From Loripinus fragilis (taxonomy: Eukaryota > Mollusca > Bivalvia > Lucinida > Lucinidae), in contig OZ026514.1 of the NCBI GenBank assembly GCA_964019695.1, positions 99,192,845 to 99,256,844 on the forward strand: DNA of 64,000 nt. Direction: 5' to 3'. Positions 59,601 to 64,000 of this stretch are shown here, one piece after another. The position numbers were made by a program, and so were the translations under genes. Positions within the stretch are counted from its first letter, which is position 1; each line of letters starts with the position of its first letter. The notes beneath the pieces were generated by a model. The model was not told where the DNA came from. It was given only the letters and a program-made list of their open reading frames with translations, and made no database searches.

Positions 59601-62600
59601 AGCTGGCTTAATGAAGCCAGCTGATCTGGAATTAAGCCAGCTGATCTGGATTTACACTCTTTTTGAAAGAGGGTATAGGATTTTGAAAAAGTTATGCTCA
59701 CTTATAATATGGTAGTAATTAAATGTTATGTATTTTCTCGTTGCAGATAGCCAATTTGCTTTTATCTTCTGATTCATTTGAAAGAGTGTGGGACTCACAA
59801 ACTCATGAGTTTGAATCCCATCGTTGGCAAGGTGTATGAGAATAAAGTGTCTTGCTCAAGAAAACAACACAACTGTGTTGTGTTCTTGAACAAGACACTT
59901 AATTCTCATATCTTAGTACTGGTTCAACCCCAAAACATGTCCCGTTATGACTGAAAAATTGTTGACTGTGAAGTACATGTAAAGCATCAACAGAAACAAA
60001 CCAATTTCCTGATTATTACATATATTGTATTGTTTAGGTGACTCATTCGGGAAACAGATTTAAACAAGTCTGAGACTTATTTCTGTATCCCTTTCAAATG
60101 TAATGTATTGTGTATATGATTTGTTTGTATCTTGATGTACTTATATTTGAATAAAATACTGTTTACACCAATTTCCTGATCGCTGTTTGTTTCAGGTGTG
60201 GTATAATTGGTGAGCCCTTAAGTCAGTACAATGCTATCACTCTGTCCCCTGTTGGGGCTGATAATGAAGACGAGGACAATGAAGGGGAAGAAGGGGAACA
60301 GAAACAGTAAGTGGGGCTACTCAAAGGGGATAAAATAGTACAAATTATACAGGCTTCCAGATAAGCCGTTTGTCAGTACAATGCTATAACTCTATCCCCT
60401 ATTAAGGCTTATAATGAAGACAAGGACAATGAAGGGGAAGAAGGGGAACAGAAACAGTAAGTGGGGCTACTCTAAGGGAATAAAATAGTAGAAACAGTAA
60501 GTGGGGCTACTCAAAAGGAATAAAATAGTAGAAACAGTAAGTGGGGCTACTCTAAGGGGATAAAATAGTAGAAACTGTAAGTGGGGCTACTCAAAGGGAA
60601 TAAAATAGTAGAAACTGTAAGTGGGGCTACTCAAAGGGAATAAAATAGTAGAAACTGTAAGTGGGGCTACTCAAAGGGAATAAAATAGTAGAAATTGTAA
60701 GTGGGGCTACTAAAAGGGAATAAAATAGTAGAAACTGTAAGTGGGGCTACTCAAAGGGAATAAAATAGTAGAAATAATAAGTGGGGCTACTCAAAGGGAA
60801 TAAAACAGCAGAAATTATAAGTGGGGCTACTCACTCAAAGGGAATAAAATAGTAGAAATTATAATTGGGGCTACTCAAAGGGAATGAAATAGTAGAAACA
60901 GTAAGTGGGGCTACTCAAAAGGAATAAAATAGTAGAAATAGCAAGTGGGGCTACTCAAAGGGAATAAAATTGTAGAAATTATACTGGCCCCCAGGTTATA
61001 AAACTTTTTTCATACTCAACTCAACTGAGCCCGAATTTTCAACTGCTAATAAAAACTAAAATACCGACAAATAAAGAAGTTTCCTGCTTTAAGTAACTCA
61101 GATGCTGTATTTAGCATGCTAATAAATGTTAAAATGCCAACAATTGCTGGCATTTTAACATTTATGAGCAGGATAAATTTCATGCTCAGGTGAGTTGAGC
61201 ATGAGAAAAGTTTAATAACCTCAGGGCCAGGCCTCCAGATAAGAGTGTGTATTTTAAAATTATTTTTCTTATTTCGCAAGAAAAACATGTTGTCAAGCAC
61301 CTGCTGGATGTGATACTAATGAGCTCCTGCATGACATAACTGACTACAGTAAAACCTGTGTAAAACGGCCACTCAAAATTAGACAAAACAAAGGTCTTAA
61401 TGACAAGTAGTAGCTTAATGAACTAGTAGCTTAATGAAGGTGGAAAGTATTGCAGAATGCTCCTTTGGAGCATTCTGCAATATTTTTGACCTGCATTAAA
61501 CGATAATTGGTCTTGAAAACCATTTTTTGGTCTTTATGAGTGGCTGTTTTACGCAAGTTTTACTGTATGCACAGGCTGATCTGAGTCTTTGTTAGCTCAT
61601 GAAGAAAAATTAGGCCTTGGCTAGCCATTCAGTCTTATTTGAGTGGATTCATGTCCAAGCTCATCTGAGTATTCACTGGAGACACAGTTTTATTTTGTTG
61701 GTTCAGTTTAATTTTAGGTGAGAACAGCAAGATATTAATGTTGATTTTAACATTTTAGAACTTTTTCAATATCTTCTAGATACTCTTAAAATCTATTTGG
61801 GTATAATATACATTTTATGTAACAAATCACAATATATCAGTCCCAAGTAGCAAACAAAATTATGTGCACCCACCAAAATTCAGATCAATTTGCCCATCCT
61901 CCAAAAGGTAAGTGAGCTGCGACAGGTGATTTCCAACAATGTGGCATTTTGATAAGTGTAGACTATATATGCGCAGGCTAATCTGAGGCTTTGCTGGTCG
62001 CACATACCATATTGTTGGAAATCTCATGTCGCAGCTCAAGTGAGTATGACCAGGAAATACCACAATCACACACCACAGACTAACTCATGGCACTGCAAGG
62101 AAGAGCCACAGAACACTAATATTCATAAGACATCATTAAGACAATACAGTAAAACCTGTGTAAAACGGCCACTCAAAAATAGACAAAATATAGATCTTAA
62201 TGACAAATGGTAGCTTAATGAAGGTCGAAAGTATTGCAGAATGCTCCCTCACCTGCAGTAAGTGATAATTGGTCTTGAAAATCAATTTGTGGTCTTTTGG
62301 AGAGTGGGCATACAGGCCGTCATACTTTGGTTCAAAAATTTTGTTTTCTATTTCAGAGAAGAAGAAAACAATGAAAAAGCGGGTCAGCCAGGTAGGTGCT
62401 GTTACATTTGGGCCTCGACGTGACAAAACCTGTCTTCGGGGTTCCCGACAAAAAAGAGACTCAAACTGGTCTTTTCAGCTACAGGGACTAGCTAGAAAAC
62501 GGAAATTTCGTTCTTTCCAAAAAGCGAATAATGAAGGCACTGATCAGTCTGCGTGGATGACAGATTTTCTCACGTTGAGGCCCATTTTATAGTGGAAAAC

Positions 62601-63709
62601 TCAACGTACCTGTTGAAGTCAAAGTAAATTTAGAATACATTACATTCAGAAGAATGGACATATATAGAGGATATTACATGAGTGCACATGTTTTATTTAA
62701 TTTATTAAACAAGTTGAGGAAAAGAGATAAAATGCGAGGCTTGTTGAGCATATCTCTTTTTCGCAATAAGTCTAATAAATTCAATAAAACAGAAGCACGA
62801 ATGTTAGATTCTATTTATCATATGGCATTAAAATTATTTTGAAATCATATGCTTGGCGTGAAAACATTAGTGTTTTGCCATATGTGTGACGTTAAAAACT
62901 TCATTTCTTAACGTTACCCGAAAATCTGTAAACCACTAGTGGTTTATCAATTTTAATGCATGGCGTTATTTCAGTCCTAGATGCAACATCATATGAGGGG
63001 CATTTGGAAAGTTCTTAGCATGGGTTTATATCTCAGTAACCGATTTACAAACCCTATCATGTTTAGTATCAATTTAAAGAGATATCTTTCTTCTATGCTA
63101 TAGTGTTTCCCGCAATGCGGAATAGCGGGGCGCTGCGCCATGCTGCCCCTGGTCCCCGCCCCGCTGCCCTAAAATCCAGATAATTTGCCTTTTTGAGCGC
63201 CCTGTTTGCCCTTTTCTCTGTTTTACTTTGCCCTTTTAGCGGATCACGGACGATAGCTGACCACTTCAATTAAATACATCGATGTCTGACTTCAATTAAA
63301 AACATCCGGTAATGCGTAATTATCACCGCGGGAGGCGGTTGGCTGATAGAAATAGAATACCTCATGTCATATTCAGAAGTGTGTCGAGTGGTTCCCTGCA
63401 CTAATGAGCTTATATTGTGTCTCTTGTGTATTGCGGTGACCAGCATTGTGGGAAATTCCGAATACACAGGAGAAAATCAATATTGTGAGGTAATTTATTA
63501 CACCGTCAAAGGTTATTGCAGTGGACTTGATTAAACAGACACATGTTATGCATTCTTTTGATAATAATTGTAGTTTGCTAAGCTAAATTTTTACTGTGAG
63601 TTTCATTAGAAAAATCATTGCAGAGCCGCCAAAGTCAGCAAGTATAAGCTTTCTGAAAAAGCTTGGTCTTTGCCATTCAACAGAACATGTAGAAACATAT
63701 TTAGGCTGA
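41729..63709 (+). CDS. PPP1R36: PPP1R36-like gene (protein phosphatase 1 regulatory subunit 36), 11 exons, 5' part not found
   Basis: Exons: 41729-41869, 47511-47553, 49041-49123, 50130-50185, 52070-52160, 53061-53090, 55940-56029, 57811-57909, 60196-60306, 62357-62391, 63624-63709. All introns are GT-AG and all ten junctions keep phase, giving 287 residues and a TGA stop at 63707. The family core is seen in order: YCVLVLGLG then [77 protein letters not shown]. These match what is known of the PPP1R36 (PPPI_inhib) domain, an inhibitory PP1 partner studied in testis. The tail is acidic ([23 protein letters not shown]). Vertebrate proteins are about 420 residues, so roughly the N-terminal third is missing; the first exon begins in phase 2. 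A KSGLVSF stretch in exon 8 resembles a weak RVxF PP1-docking motif. Unusually, four junctions lie inside minisatellites. Confidence 0.88.
41795..45990 (+). repeat. 79-bp minisatellite carrying exon A end and its splice donor, about 53 units
   Basis: Each unit runs from GTACCTGGGGCAGGCCTATT through the exon A coding sequence for CVLVLGLG and QHHMSCG to GGAATGTAAGTACC. The 5' splice donor GTAAGTAC is kept in nearly every unit. Two units near 42500 and 44010 carry a 6-bp insertion (GTACATGTACC) and a few have GTTAG in place of GTAAG. Higher-order blocks repeat (compare 43240-43540 with 44740-45060). The open frames on both strands are translated repeat, not separate genes. Confidence 0.95.
46080..47015. 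repeat. About 20-bp intronic minisatellite, about 46 units
   Basis: Unit GAACCTTTACCATAATTTNA, with variants TTGGA, TTGCA and TTTTTG. It lies in the intron after the 79-bp array. No splice junction is inside. Confidence 0.95.
47096..47219. mobile_element. MITE, AACTCTTTGC family, partial
   Basis: AACATAAGAGTGTCATCGGT, GGGTCCAAACTGTTTGCAAA, CAGCAGACAACAAAAATCAC and GGAAAGAGTTTAA. Intronic. Confidence 0.6.
47241..47488. mobile_element. TIR element, GGCCCAGAGG family, complete
   Basis: Perfect outer ends GGCCCAGAGGTTATAAA and TTTATAACCTCTGGGCC; inner arms CATGCTCAACTCAACTGAG and CTGAGTTGAGCATG. Central palindrome GCCAACAATTGTTGGC. It ends 22 bases before the next exon. Confidence 0.9.
47511..47553 (+). 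CDS. PPP1R36: PPP1R36-like exon B
   Basis: 43 bases; acceptor TACATTTCAG, donor GAG/GTAAGCC. Encodes [14 protein letters not shown] after the split codon shared with exon A. A CAT microsatellite begins 5 bases into the following intron. Confidence 0.9.
47558..47648. repeat. (CAT)n microsatellite, about 30 units, directly after a splice donor
   Basis: Uninterrupted CAT repeat starting at GTAAGCCATCATCAT. The minus-strand poly-methionine frame is an artefact. Confidence 0.95.
47714..47787. mobile_element. Hairpin element of about 72 bp, copy 2
   Basis: GTGGGTACTCAAAAGAACCT, CTCACTGAGAGGGTTCTTTT, CCAAAACATATGTTAA. Homologue of 8665-8735 and 50242-50318. Confidence 0.75.
47865..48072. repeat. 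SINE family A head running into an (ATC)n microsatellite
   Basis: 47865-47897 is a SINE head (GGGAGCACAGTAGCTCAGTG, GTAGAGTGCTTGAC). From 47898 it changes abruptly to an interrupted ATC/GTC repeat to 48072. Poly-D, poly-M and poly-S frames here are artefacts. Confidence 0.85.
48260..48940. repeat. Degenerate tandem repeat of about 140 bp, 5 copies
   Basis: AAGGCCCTCTACCAAA(A)TTGC, CCAAATAGTT, AACAAAAT(G/A)GCCACCAGAGC, CTGAA(C/A)TGCTGG and TTCAAAATAATT recur. Related to the repeat at 33235-33760. Confidence 0.8.
48626..48717. repeat. Perfect 45-bp-arm palindrome
   Basis: The left arm GCATCTTCGCAAGCCAAGGG...CATTCCTTACG is followed by CA and then its exact 45-base reverse complement. It sits inside a degenerate repeat copy. 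A perfect arm pair in decayed surroundings means a recent origin (or an assembly fold-back). No coding role. Confidence 0.9.
49041..49123 (+). CDS. PPP1R36: PPP1R36-like exon C
   Basis: 83 bases; acceptor TTCTCATTTCAG, donor GGCAG/GTACGG. Encodes [16 protein letters not shown] and EAVKKEVG. This is one of the best conserved parts of the family. Confidence 0.9.
49130..49300. repeat. Dispersed repeat (family of 20350 and 33090) right after exon C
   Basis: AAATGTTCTAAAATTTTGAA, CAGGGCTGGAATTTGC, AGTAAACAGGGAATACCCTG and CTGATCAGACT match 33090-33220. It begins within 10 bases of the donor. Confidence 0.6.
49340..49687. mobile_element. Two adjacent MITEs of the AACTCTTTGC family
   Basis: First at about 49350-49520 (TCTGCATGCTGGGTAATTTT, GTCTGCTGAC, GAGTGTCAAACAGTTTG). 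Second at about 49500-49687 (GTTTGGATCCAGATCAGGAC/CAGTCCTGATCTG palindrome and AAAGAAAGAGTTAA end). Confidence 0.65.
49820..50121. mobile_element. GGCC-GAGG TIR element fragment, split by a SINE, next to exon D
   Basis: GATAAATACAACATCTGAGA before the SINE; AGTTTTAAAGAGCAATTGAA and GAGTTGAGCATGAAAAAAAG after it match the right arm of the family. The element breaks off in its terminal AAGTTTNTAT, 8 bases before the acceptor of exon D. Confidence 0.7.
49847..49998 (+). mobile_element. SINE family A, 5' truncated, with target duplication
   Basis: Begins AAGCCTCACTGGCGTCACTG, so the tRNA-like head is missing; the tail is AATCAAACAAACAAACAAAC. A perfect 13-bp duplication ACAACATCTGAGA flanks it (49834-49846, 49999-50011), so the truncation happened at insertion. 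Confidence 0.9.
50130..50185 (+). CDS. PPP1R36: PPP1R36-like exon D
   Basis: 56 bases; acceptor TATCTTCTTTCAG, donor GAAG/GTAAGT. Encodes [18 protein letters not shown], the LLRSDTFNP-type motif of the family. Confidence 0.9.
50242..50318. mobile_element. Hairpin element of about 72 bp, copy 3
   Basis: ACATGTGTTTTGGATGCTCA, AAAGAACAGTCTCATTGAGA, CGGTTCTTTTGAGTACCCAC, AACATATGTTTTAA: almost perfect palindrome in inverse orientation to copy 2. Confidence 0.8.
50470..50671 (-). mobile_element. tRNA-derived SINE, family A, minus strand
   Basis: Tail GTTTGATTTGATTCTTTACA, body GTGTCTTGCTCAAGGACACA, box B GGATTGAACC, box A CACTCTACCACTGAGCCACT. It is flanked by a 13-bp duplication with one mismatch (AATTGCAATTAGC at 50457, AATTGCAAATAGC at 50672). 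Confidence 0.9.
51050..51271. mobile_element. pogo/Tigger-like MITE
   Basis: CAGTAAAACCTGTGTAAAAC at the left and ACACAGGTTTTATTGTA at the right; the central loop carries a small duplication (GCAGAATGCTCC twice). Intronic, 60 bp from the next copy. Confidence 0.85.
51333..51540. mobile_element. pogo/Tigger-like MITE, second in tandem
   Basis: CAGTAAAACCTGTGTAAAAC and ACACAGGTTTTACTG ends; central CTTTCCTTGGAGCATTCTGC. Confidence 0.85.
51598..52005. repeat. Degenerate 25-35 bp tandem repeat
   Basis: Variants of TTTTACTGATTACTGATTTT and TGGGCCAAAA; earlier units read ATTAGCGAATTTTTNGG. It ends about 60 bases before exon E. Confidence 0.75.
52070..52160 (+). CDS. PPP1R36: PPP1R36-like exon E
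   Basis: 91 bases; acceptor TATTATTATTACAG, donor CATCC/GTAAGA. Encodes a lysine/glutamate-rich stretch ([19 protein letters not shown]) and [11 protein letters not shown]. Confidence 0.9.
52196..52582. mobile_element. AACTCTTTGC MITE with a SINE inside
   Basis: Perfect 15-bp terminal inverted repeats AACTCTTTGCCTACT and AGTAGGCAAAGAGTT. Inner palindrome GGATCCAGATCAGGACCGAC...CTGATCTGGGTCC. The SINE at 52251-52438 interrupts the left arm. Confidence 0.85.
52251..52438 (+). mobile_element. SINE family A nested in a MITE
   Basis: The head is shortened (GCGCACAGTGCTTGACTTGA), with box B-like GGTTGGAGCC and tail AATCAAATCGAACAAAAAT. A 10-bp duplication CAACTTTTTT is at 52241-52250 and 52439-52448. 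Confidence 0.85.
52905..53035 (-). repeat. Dispersed repeat, inverse copy of 62655-62770
   Basis: AAAGCCTCGCATTTTGTATC, TTTTCTCAACTCATTCAATA and ACCCTCTATACATGT are the reverse complement, with changes, of sequence at 62655-62770. It ends 25 bases before exon F. Confidence 0.65.
53061..53090 (+). CDS. PPP1R36: PPP1R36-like exon F (30-base microexon)
   Basis: Acceptor ATACTTTCAG, donor TTCA/GTAAGT. Encodes KRPAIKSII between split codons, continuing RRLHP. Its 3' end and donor seed the 21-bp array that follows. Confidence 0.88.
53081..53258 (+). repeat. 21-bp minisatellite carrying the exon F donor, about 9 units
   Basis: Unit AATTCAGTAAGTATACAATT. Each unit repeats the exon end TTCA and the donor GTAAGT (two units have GTGAGT). 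The last unit is AATTCGTAAGTAAAC. Confidence 0.92.
53260..53934. other. Intron sequence, no repeat or exon recognised
   Basis: AT-rich. The 65-codon frame at 53454 has no family resemblance; the phase of the neighbouring exons leaves no need for an extra exon here. Confidence 0.5.
53937..54958. mobile_element. 1.0-kb pogo/Tigger-like TIR element, non-autonomous
   Basis: Left end CAGTCTACTCTCGATACCTC; reverse complement of the right end CAGTCGACTTTCGTTAACTC. It is flanked by TA on both sides (53935-53936, 54959-54960). GTCGAGTTATCAGTAGTTCG resembles the inner ends of Tigger elements. The 90-codon frame at 54454 is not transposase-like by eye. Confidence 0.6.
55281..55525. mobile_element. MITE, AACTCTTTGC family
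   Basis: TTAACTCTTTGCATCACAC at the left; GTTTGGACCCAG, CCTGATCTGGGTCCAAACG inside; a small duplication of TTTTCAAAATAAACATTTTC; right end AGAGTTAAAG. Confidence 0.7.
55725..55922. mobile_element. pogo/Tigger-like MITE ending 17 bases before exon G
   Basis: CAGTCAGACCTGTGTAAAAC and ACACAGGTTTTACTTTACTG with TA on both sides. The T-rich right end lies in the branch-point/polypyrimidine region of the next acceptor. Confidence 0.85.
55940..56029 (+). CDS. PPP1R36: PPP1R36-like exon G
   Basis: 90 bases; acceptor GTATCTATTGCAG, donor CAAA/GTAAGT. Encodes [20 protein letters not shown] and FKTRRPLSP. The QRSP...LPSPKE segment is characteristic of the family. Confidence 0.9.
56250..56310. repeat. 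Hairpin, dispersed foldback core
   Basis: GATCAGCTGGCTTCTTCAGA followed by AGCCAGCTGATC. A similar triplicated core is at 59595-59650 (GATCAGCTGGCTTAATGAAG). Confidence 0.7.
56575..56710. repeat. About 30-bp tandem repeat, 4-5 units
   Basis: Variants of AAATTATAGGAAAATAACCA followed by ATTTTATAAAG. Intronic. Confidence 0.8.
57060..57830 (+). repeat. About 103-bp repeat carrying a splice acceptor and exon start, 8 units
   Basis: Each unit has the acceptor TTTATTGTGTTGTAG followed by exon H start CTCACTGAGCAAGAAAGGCC and ATGAAAATGATGATG, then intron-like GATATTTACTTGATTATG. Acceptor AGs end at 57089, 57196, 57296, 57396, 57500, 57602, 57706 and 57810. Only the last leads into the full exon; using earlier ones without skipping the rest reads into a stop (for example ATGAATAA). 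Confidence 0.95.
57811..57909 (+). CDS. PPP1R36: PPP1R36-like exon H
   Basis: 99 bases; acceptor TGTGTTGTAG (eighth copy), donor TTCAA/GTAAGA. Encodes [20 protein letters not shown] and [12 protein letters not shown]. Phase agrees with exons G and I. LVSF is a weak RVxF-like stretch. Confidence 0.88.
57945..58175. mobile_element. TTAA-flanked MITE, 231 bp
   Basis: TTAA at both ends, perfect inner 14-bp inverted repeats CTCTTTACTCCATA and TATGGAGTAAAGAG. Strong central palindrome AAAATATTATGGAAAATGGA/GCATTT...AAATGC. piggyBac-like by target site. It starts 35 bases after the exon H donor. Confidence 0.85.
58203..58390. repeat. Foldback repeat, ATGGGCCTCG family, decayed
   Basis: CTGCTCAACTACAGAGACTA, GATAGCGAATAACAAAGATG, CTGATCAGACTGAG, GCGCAGGCTGGTCTGC and CACCTTGAGGCTCATA match the family. 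Confidence 0.65.
58500..58692. mobile_element. MITE, AACTCTTTGC family
   Basis: AATCTTTGCAAACAGTTTGG, GATCCAGATAACAACTGACA/GATCTGGATCCAAACAG palindrome, AAAGTCAGCAGATGACAACA and AAAGCATGCAAAAC. Confidence 0.65.
58852..59421. mobile_element. 570-bp long-arm foldback element
   Basis: Left end TACATGCATTAAGGGGCTAA and right end GCCTCTTAATGCACGTA are inverted. Arms extend inward through AATGGCCCCCT...AGGGGGCCA, TTTATTAGAAGAATG...CATTGTTCTAATAAA and TTGCTATGGTAACAAAAATG...CATTTTTGTTACCATAGCAA. Each arm is about 200 bp. No coding capacity. Confidence 0.8.
59783..60000 (+). mobile_element. tRNA-derived SINE, divergent family A relative
   Basis: GAGTTTGAATCCC (box B-like), GTTCTTGAACAAGACACTTA, TTAGTACTGGTTCAACCCCA and ACTGAAAAATTGTTGACTG. 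An internal inverted duplication is present (AGTGTCTTGCTCAAGAAAAC...GTTCTTGAACAAGACACT). Confidence 0.65.
60196..60306 (+). CDS. PPP1R36: PPP1R36-like exon I
   Basis: 111 bases; acceptor CTGTTTGTTTCAG, donor AAACA/GTAAGT. Encodes [20 protein letters not shown] and an acidic tract [14 protein letters not shown] decayed copy of its 3' half lies at 60372-60457. Confidence 0.88.
60307..60975 (+). repeat. 40-bp minisatellite carrying the exon I donor, about 14 units, with a partial exon copy
   Basis: Unit GTAAGTGGGGCTACTCAAAG followed by GGAATAAAATAGTAGAAACT. The first step was a larger duplication: 60372-60457 repeats the end of exon I (CAGTACAATGCTATAACTCT to GAACAGAAACA) and is followed by the donor again. 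Later units keep only AAACA or AAACT plus GTAAGTGGGG; a few have lost the GT (AATAAG, GCAAG). Confidence 0.92.
60986..61228. mobile_element. TIR element, GGCC-AGG family, complete
   Basis: GGCCCCCAGGTTATAAAACT and AGTTTAATAACCTCAGGGCC; inner arms CATACTCAACTCAACTGAG and GAGTTGAGCATGAG. It begins about 10 bases after the 40-bp array. Confidence 0.85.
61346..61567. mobile_element. pogo/Tigger-like MITE
   Basis: TACAGTAAAACCTGTGTAAA and GCAAGTTTTACTGTA; a small internal duplication of TAGTAGCTTAATGAA. Confidence 0.85.
61914..62037. mobile_element. Foldback MITE, GAGCTGCGACA family, copy 2
   Basis: Perfect 11-bp ends GAGCTGCGACA and TGTCGCAGCTC. Arms GTGATTTCCAACAATGTGGC and ATATTGTTGGAAATCTCATG. 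Homologue of 16047-16250. Confidence 0.8.
62145..62310. mobile_element. pogo/Tigger-like MITE, 3' truncated, upstream of exon J
   Basis: ACAGTAAAACCTGTGTAAAA start; the right arm breaks off at GGAGAGTGGGCATAC, 46 bases before exon J. The central hairpin is reduced to one side. Confidence 0.8.
62357..62391 (+). CDS. PPP1R36: PPP1R36-like exon J (35 bases)
   Basis: Acceptor TTTTCTATTTCAG, donor CCAG/GTAGGT. Encodes [11 protein letters not shown]. Phase 2 in, phase 1 out, consistent with exons I and K. It is short and acidic, with less family support than the core exons, but frame and sites fit. Confidence 0.75.
62405..62590. repeat. Foldback repeat, GGGCCTCGACG family, starting 13 bases after exon J
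   Basis: GGGCCTCGACGTGACAAAAC, CTGTCTTCGGGGTTCCCGAC, CAGCTACAGGGACTAGCTAG, AAAAAGCGAATAATGAAGGC and CACGTTGAGGCCCA match 18032-18275. Confidence 0.75.
62655..62997 (+). repeat. Dispersed repeat, related inversely to 52905-53035 and 25106-25330
   Basis: The left part (62655-62770) matches 52905-53035 and the right part (62775-62997) matches 25106-25330, both in reverse orientation. So one larger repeat is represented here almost whole and elsewhere in pieces. The 62-codon frame is part of the repeat. Confidence 0.7.
63100..63480. repeat. GC-rich repeat-like block, no gene
   Basis: Contains GCGGAATAGCGGGGCGCTGC, CCCCGCCCCGCTGCCC and TTTGCCCTTTTCTCTGTTTT, unlike the AT-rich surroundings. No open frame fits the gene's phase. 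Confidence 0.4.
63624..63709 (+). CDS. PPP1R36: PPP1R36-like terminal coding exon K
   Basis: Acceptor AAAATCATTGCAG, then 27 codons encoding [20 protein letters not shown] and HVETYLG, and TGA at 63707-63709. Phase matches exon J (G/AG). Confidence 0.8.
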
Positions 63710-63710
63710 C

Positions 63711-63732
63711 AATCTATCTATCTATCTATCTA

Positions 63733-63814
<82 letters not shown>

Positions 63815-63885
63815 TGTCTATCTATCTACCTATGTCCATCTATCTATCTACCTATGTCCATCTATCTATCTCTGTCTGTTTGTCT
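63711..63885. repeat. Compound tetranucleotide microsatellite in the 3' UTR
   Basis: Blocks of CTAT, CTGT, CTGC, then CTAT/CTAC again, beginning within a few bases of the stop codon. The frame at 63670 that reads it is not coding. Confidence 0.95.
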
Positions 63886-63939
63886 ACTTATTGAGTTGAG
63901 TTCTAGAAAATGTGATCATACAAAGAACATATCCTGTCA

Positions 63940-63945
63940 AATAAA
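63940..63945 (+). promoter_or_regulatory. Poly(A) signal AATAAA for the PPP1R36-like gene
   Basis: AATAAA 230 bases after the stop, with ATTAAA at 63960-63965 as a second candidate. The cleavage site would fall near or just past the window end. Confidence 0.6.
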
Positions 63946-64000
63946 AACACTGCTTTACTATTAAAGTGCCAATCACTACTGCAGTAGACAGCAAACTTTT

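Noticed and set aside
60036..60160. Possible alternative terminal exon before exon I (TTTAG/GTGACTCATTCGGG...AATAAA)
   Set aside because: In the phase left by exon H it meets a stop after one codon; the AATAAA is probably chance in AT-rich DNA. Resemblance to part of exon H (AGATTTAAACAAGTC) is short.
60372..60457. Second copy of exon I as a usable exon
   Set aside because: It is open in frame, but there is no proper acceptor before it and the sequence is decayed; better explained as a by-product of the donor array.

Overview
The window is eukaryotic nuclear DNA, most likely from a bivalve mollusc. The evidence is spliced exons with GT-AG junctions, long AT-rich introns, at least three families of tRNA-derived SINEs, many short terminal-inverted-repeat elements (MITEs), a tandem-repeat-cored Helitron/pearl-like element, and very many mini- and microsatellites. 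There is no sign of operons, ribosome-binding sites, CRISPR or prokaryotic genes. Calling it a bivalve rests on the general look of the repeats and on the gene; a database search would be needed to name the species.

One gene is well supported. Eleven plus-strand exons between 41729 and 63709 join in phase at every junction into a 287-residue C-terminal part of a protein of the PPP1R36 family (protein phosphatase 1 regulatory subunit 36). The last exon ends in a stop, and a poly(A) signal follows at 63940. The N-terminal exons were not found and may lie upstream in the window or outside it. A second, weaker gene is suggested by one minus-strand 3' terminal exon at 10473-10612, product unknown.

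Layout. 1-10300: dispersed MITEs and SINEs, a 32-bp minisatellite (1010-3560) split by a 508-bp TIR element, a 48-bp minisatellite (6316-6910), a duplicated 290-bp block and AT-rich sequence. 10473-10612: candidate minus-strand exon. 11140-13010: a 26-bp minisatellite of about 70 units. 13100-20500: SINEs, MITEs and degenerate repeats. 21070-23326: a three-level nested insertion in a 67-bp satellite bounded by inverted repeats. 23600-28300: mostly unremarkable AT-rich DNA with a few MITEs. 28606-31400: a field rich in the TTCTAGAA palindrome. 33200-41700: more repeats, including the Helitron/pearl-like element. 41729-63709: the PPP1R36-like gene.

The most unusual feature is in the gene. Four of its splice junctions lie inside tandem arrays whose repeat unit carries the splice site itself: a 79-bp unit with about 53 copies of one donor, a 21-bp unit with about 9 copies of another donor, a unit of about 103 bp with 8 copies of an acceptor plus exon start, and a 40-bp unit with about 14 copies of a third donor. 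Other exons are bordered within a few to a few tens of bases by MITEs or microsatellites. The gene has apparently kept its reading frame while its exon-intron boundaries were amplified.
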